Origin: Desulfobacteraceae bacterium
GTDB taxonomy: Bacteria > Desulfobacterota > DSM-4660 > Desulfatiglandales > Desulfatiglandaceae
DNA length: 9,142 bases
Assembly (NCBI GenBank): GCA_011048855.1
Contig: DSCZ01000400.1
Coordinates: forward strand, 1-9,142
Direction: 5' to 3'
The number at the start of each line of letters is the position of its first letter. Within the stretch, counting starts at the first letter, position 1. Below are positions 9,071-9,142 of the stretch, piece by piece. Both the position numbers and the translations under genes were made by a program. The notes under the pieces are model-generated. The model ran no database searches, was not told where the DNA came from, and worked only from the letters and a program-made list of their open reading frames with translations.

Positions 9071-9094
9071 CGATGACGATTACGACAACGACAA
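9071..9094 (+). repeat. Short second hexamer array (CGAYNA)
   Basis: Four six-base units in register: CGATGA, CGATTA, CGACAA, CGACAA. It lies about 50 bases beyond the larger array and shares its six-base period and C-G-A core, though it is out of phase with it. Confidence 0.5.
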
Positions 9095-9142
9095 CCGTTC
9101 CGCTTGCGCTCCACTGACAACGAGTGAACTCCAGGTAAATAA

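Larger units (their letters stand above)
8761..9142. other. Gene-poor intergenic region upstream of the kinase operon
   Basis: About 380 bases with no convincing gene on either strand. The only open frame of any length (8926-9117, plus) starts at a TTG within a tandem repeat, has no ribosome site and encodes low-complexity Pro-Thr repeats, so it is not called. The region should hold the promoter of the minus-strand operon. Candidates are weak: TTGACT at 8898-8893 with TCTAAT at 8877-8872 (spacing only 15), or TATATT at 8806-8801 without a clear -35. It also contains the inverted repeat at 8803-8825 and the short tandem repeats at 8922-8937, 8973-9020 and 9071-9094. Confidence 0.6.

Noticed and set aside
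8926..9117. A small plus-strand frame coding Pro-Thr repeats
   Set aside because: It starts at a TTG inside a tandem repeat without a ribosome site, and its product is only the translation of the hexamer array.

Overview
The window reads as a chromosomal stretch of a moderately GC-rich Gram-negative bacterium, most likely a Desulfobacterota (former Deltaproteobacteria) member. This placement is an inference. It rests on the stand-alone BioD-like/DRTGG protein, the Cache-HAMP-PAS-PAS histidine kinase with a separate receiver protein, the style of the GlmS and SerRS sequences, and the GACGCC-type short repeats in an intergenic region. No phage, transposon, CRISPR or RNA gene was seen.

Layout. 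Positions 1-3838 are a minus-strand operon, read right to left: serS (seryl-tRNA synthetase), a short membrane-anchored penicillin-binding transpeptidase overlapping serS by 4 bases (ATGA), and glmS 21 bases further on. glmS runs off the left edge, so its C-terminal third is missing. Positions 3839-4090 are a divergent promoter region with a sigma70-like promoter facing each way and a perfect 10-bp inverted repeat whose arms touch the two -35 regions. Positions 4091-5146 (plus strand) encode a BioD-like/DRTGG protein related to the N-terminal part of long phosphotransacetylases, with a His in place of the usual Walker A Lys. It converges, 14 bases apart, on a second minus-strand operon (5161-8760): an uncharacterised 268-aa protein, a Cache-HAMP-PAS-PAS sensor histidine kinase and a single-domain CheY-like response regulator. 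Positions 8761-9142 hold no convincing gene, only an inverted repeat and several short tandem repeats.

How the genes may work together. GlmS makes glucosamine-6-phosphate, the entry to UDP-GlcNAc and so to peptidoglycan and lipopolysaccharide, and the transpeptidase domain protein would act on peptidoglycan in the periplasm, so the first operon ties cell-wall supply and cross-linking to a translation gene. In the second operon the kinase should sense a periplasmic ligand through its Cache domain and phosphorylate the receiver protein encoded immediately downstream. The receiver has no output domain, so the pathway's output is not visible here. The 268-aa protein is co-transcribed by position and may be a weakly GNAT-like enzyme or an accessory factor. 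Most of the window is ordinary housekeeping and signalling. The points most worth checking are the unknown-HK-REC cassette, the altered P-loop of the DRTGG protein, and the shared inverted repeat between the divergent promoters.
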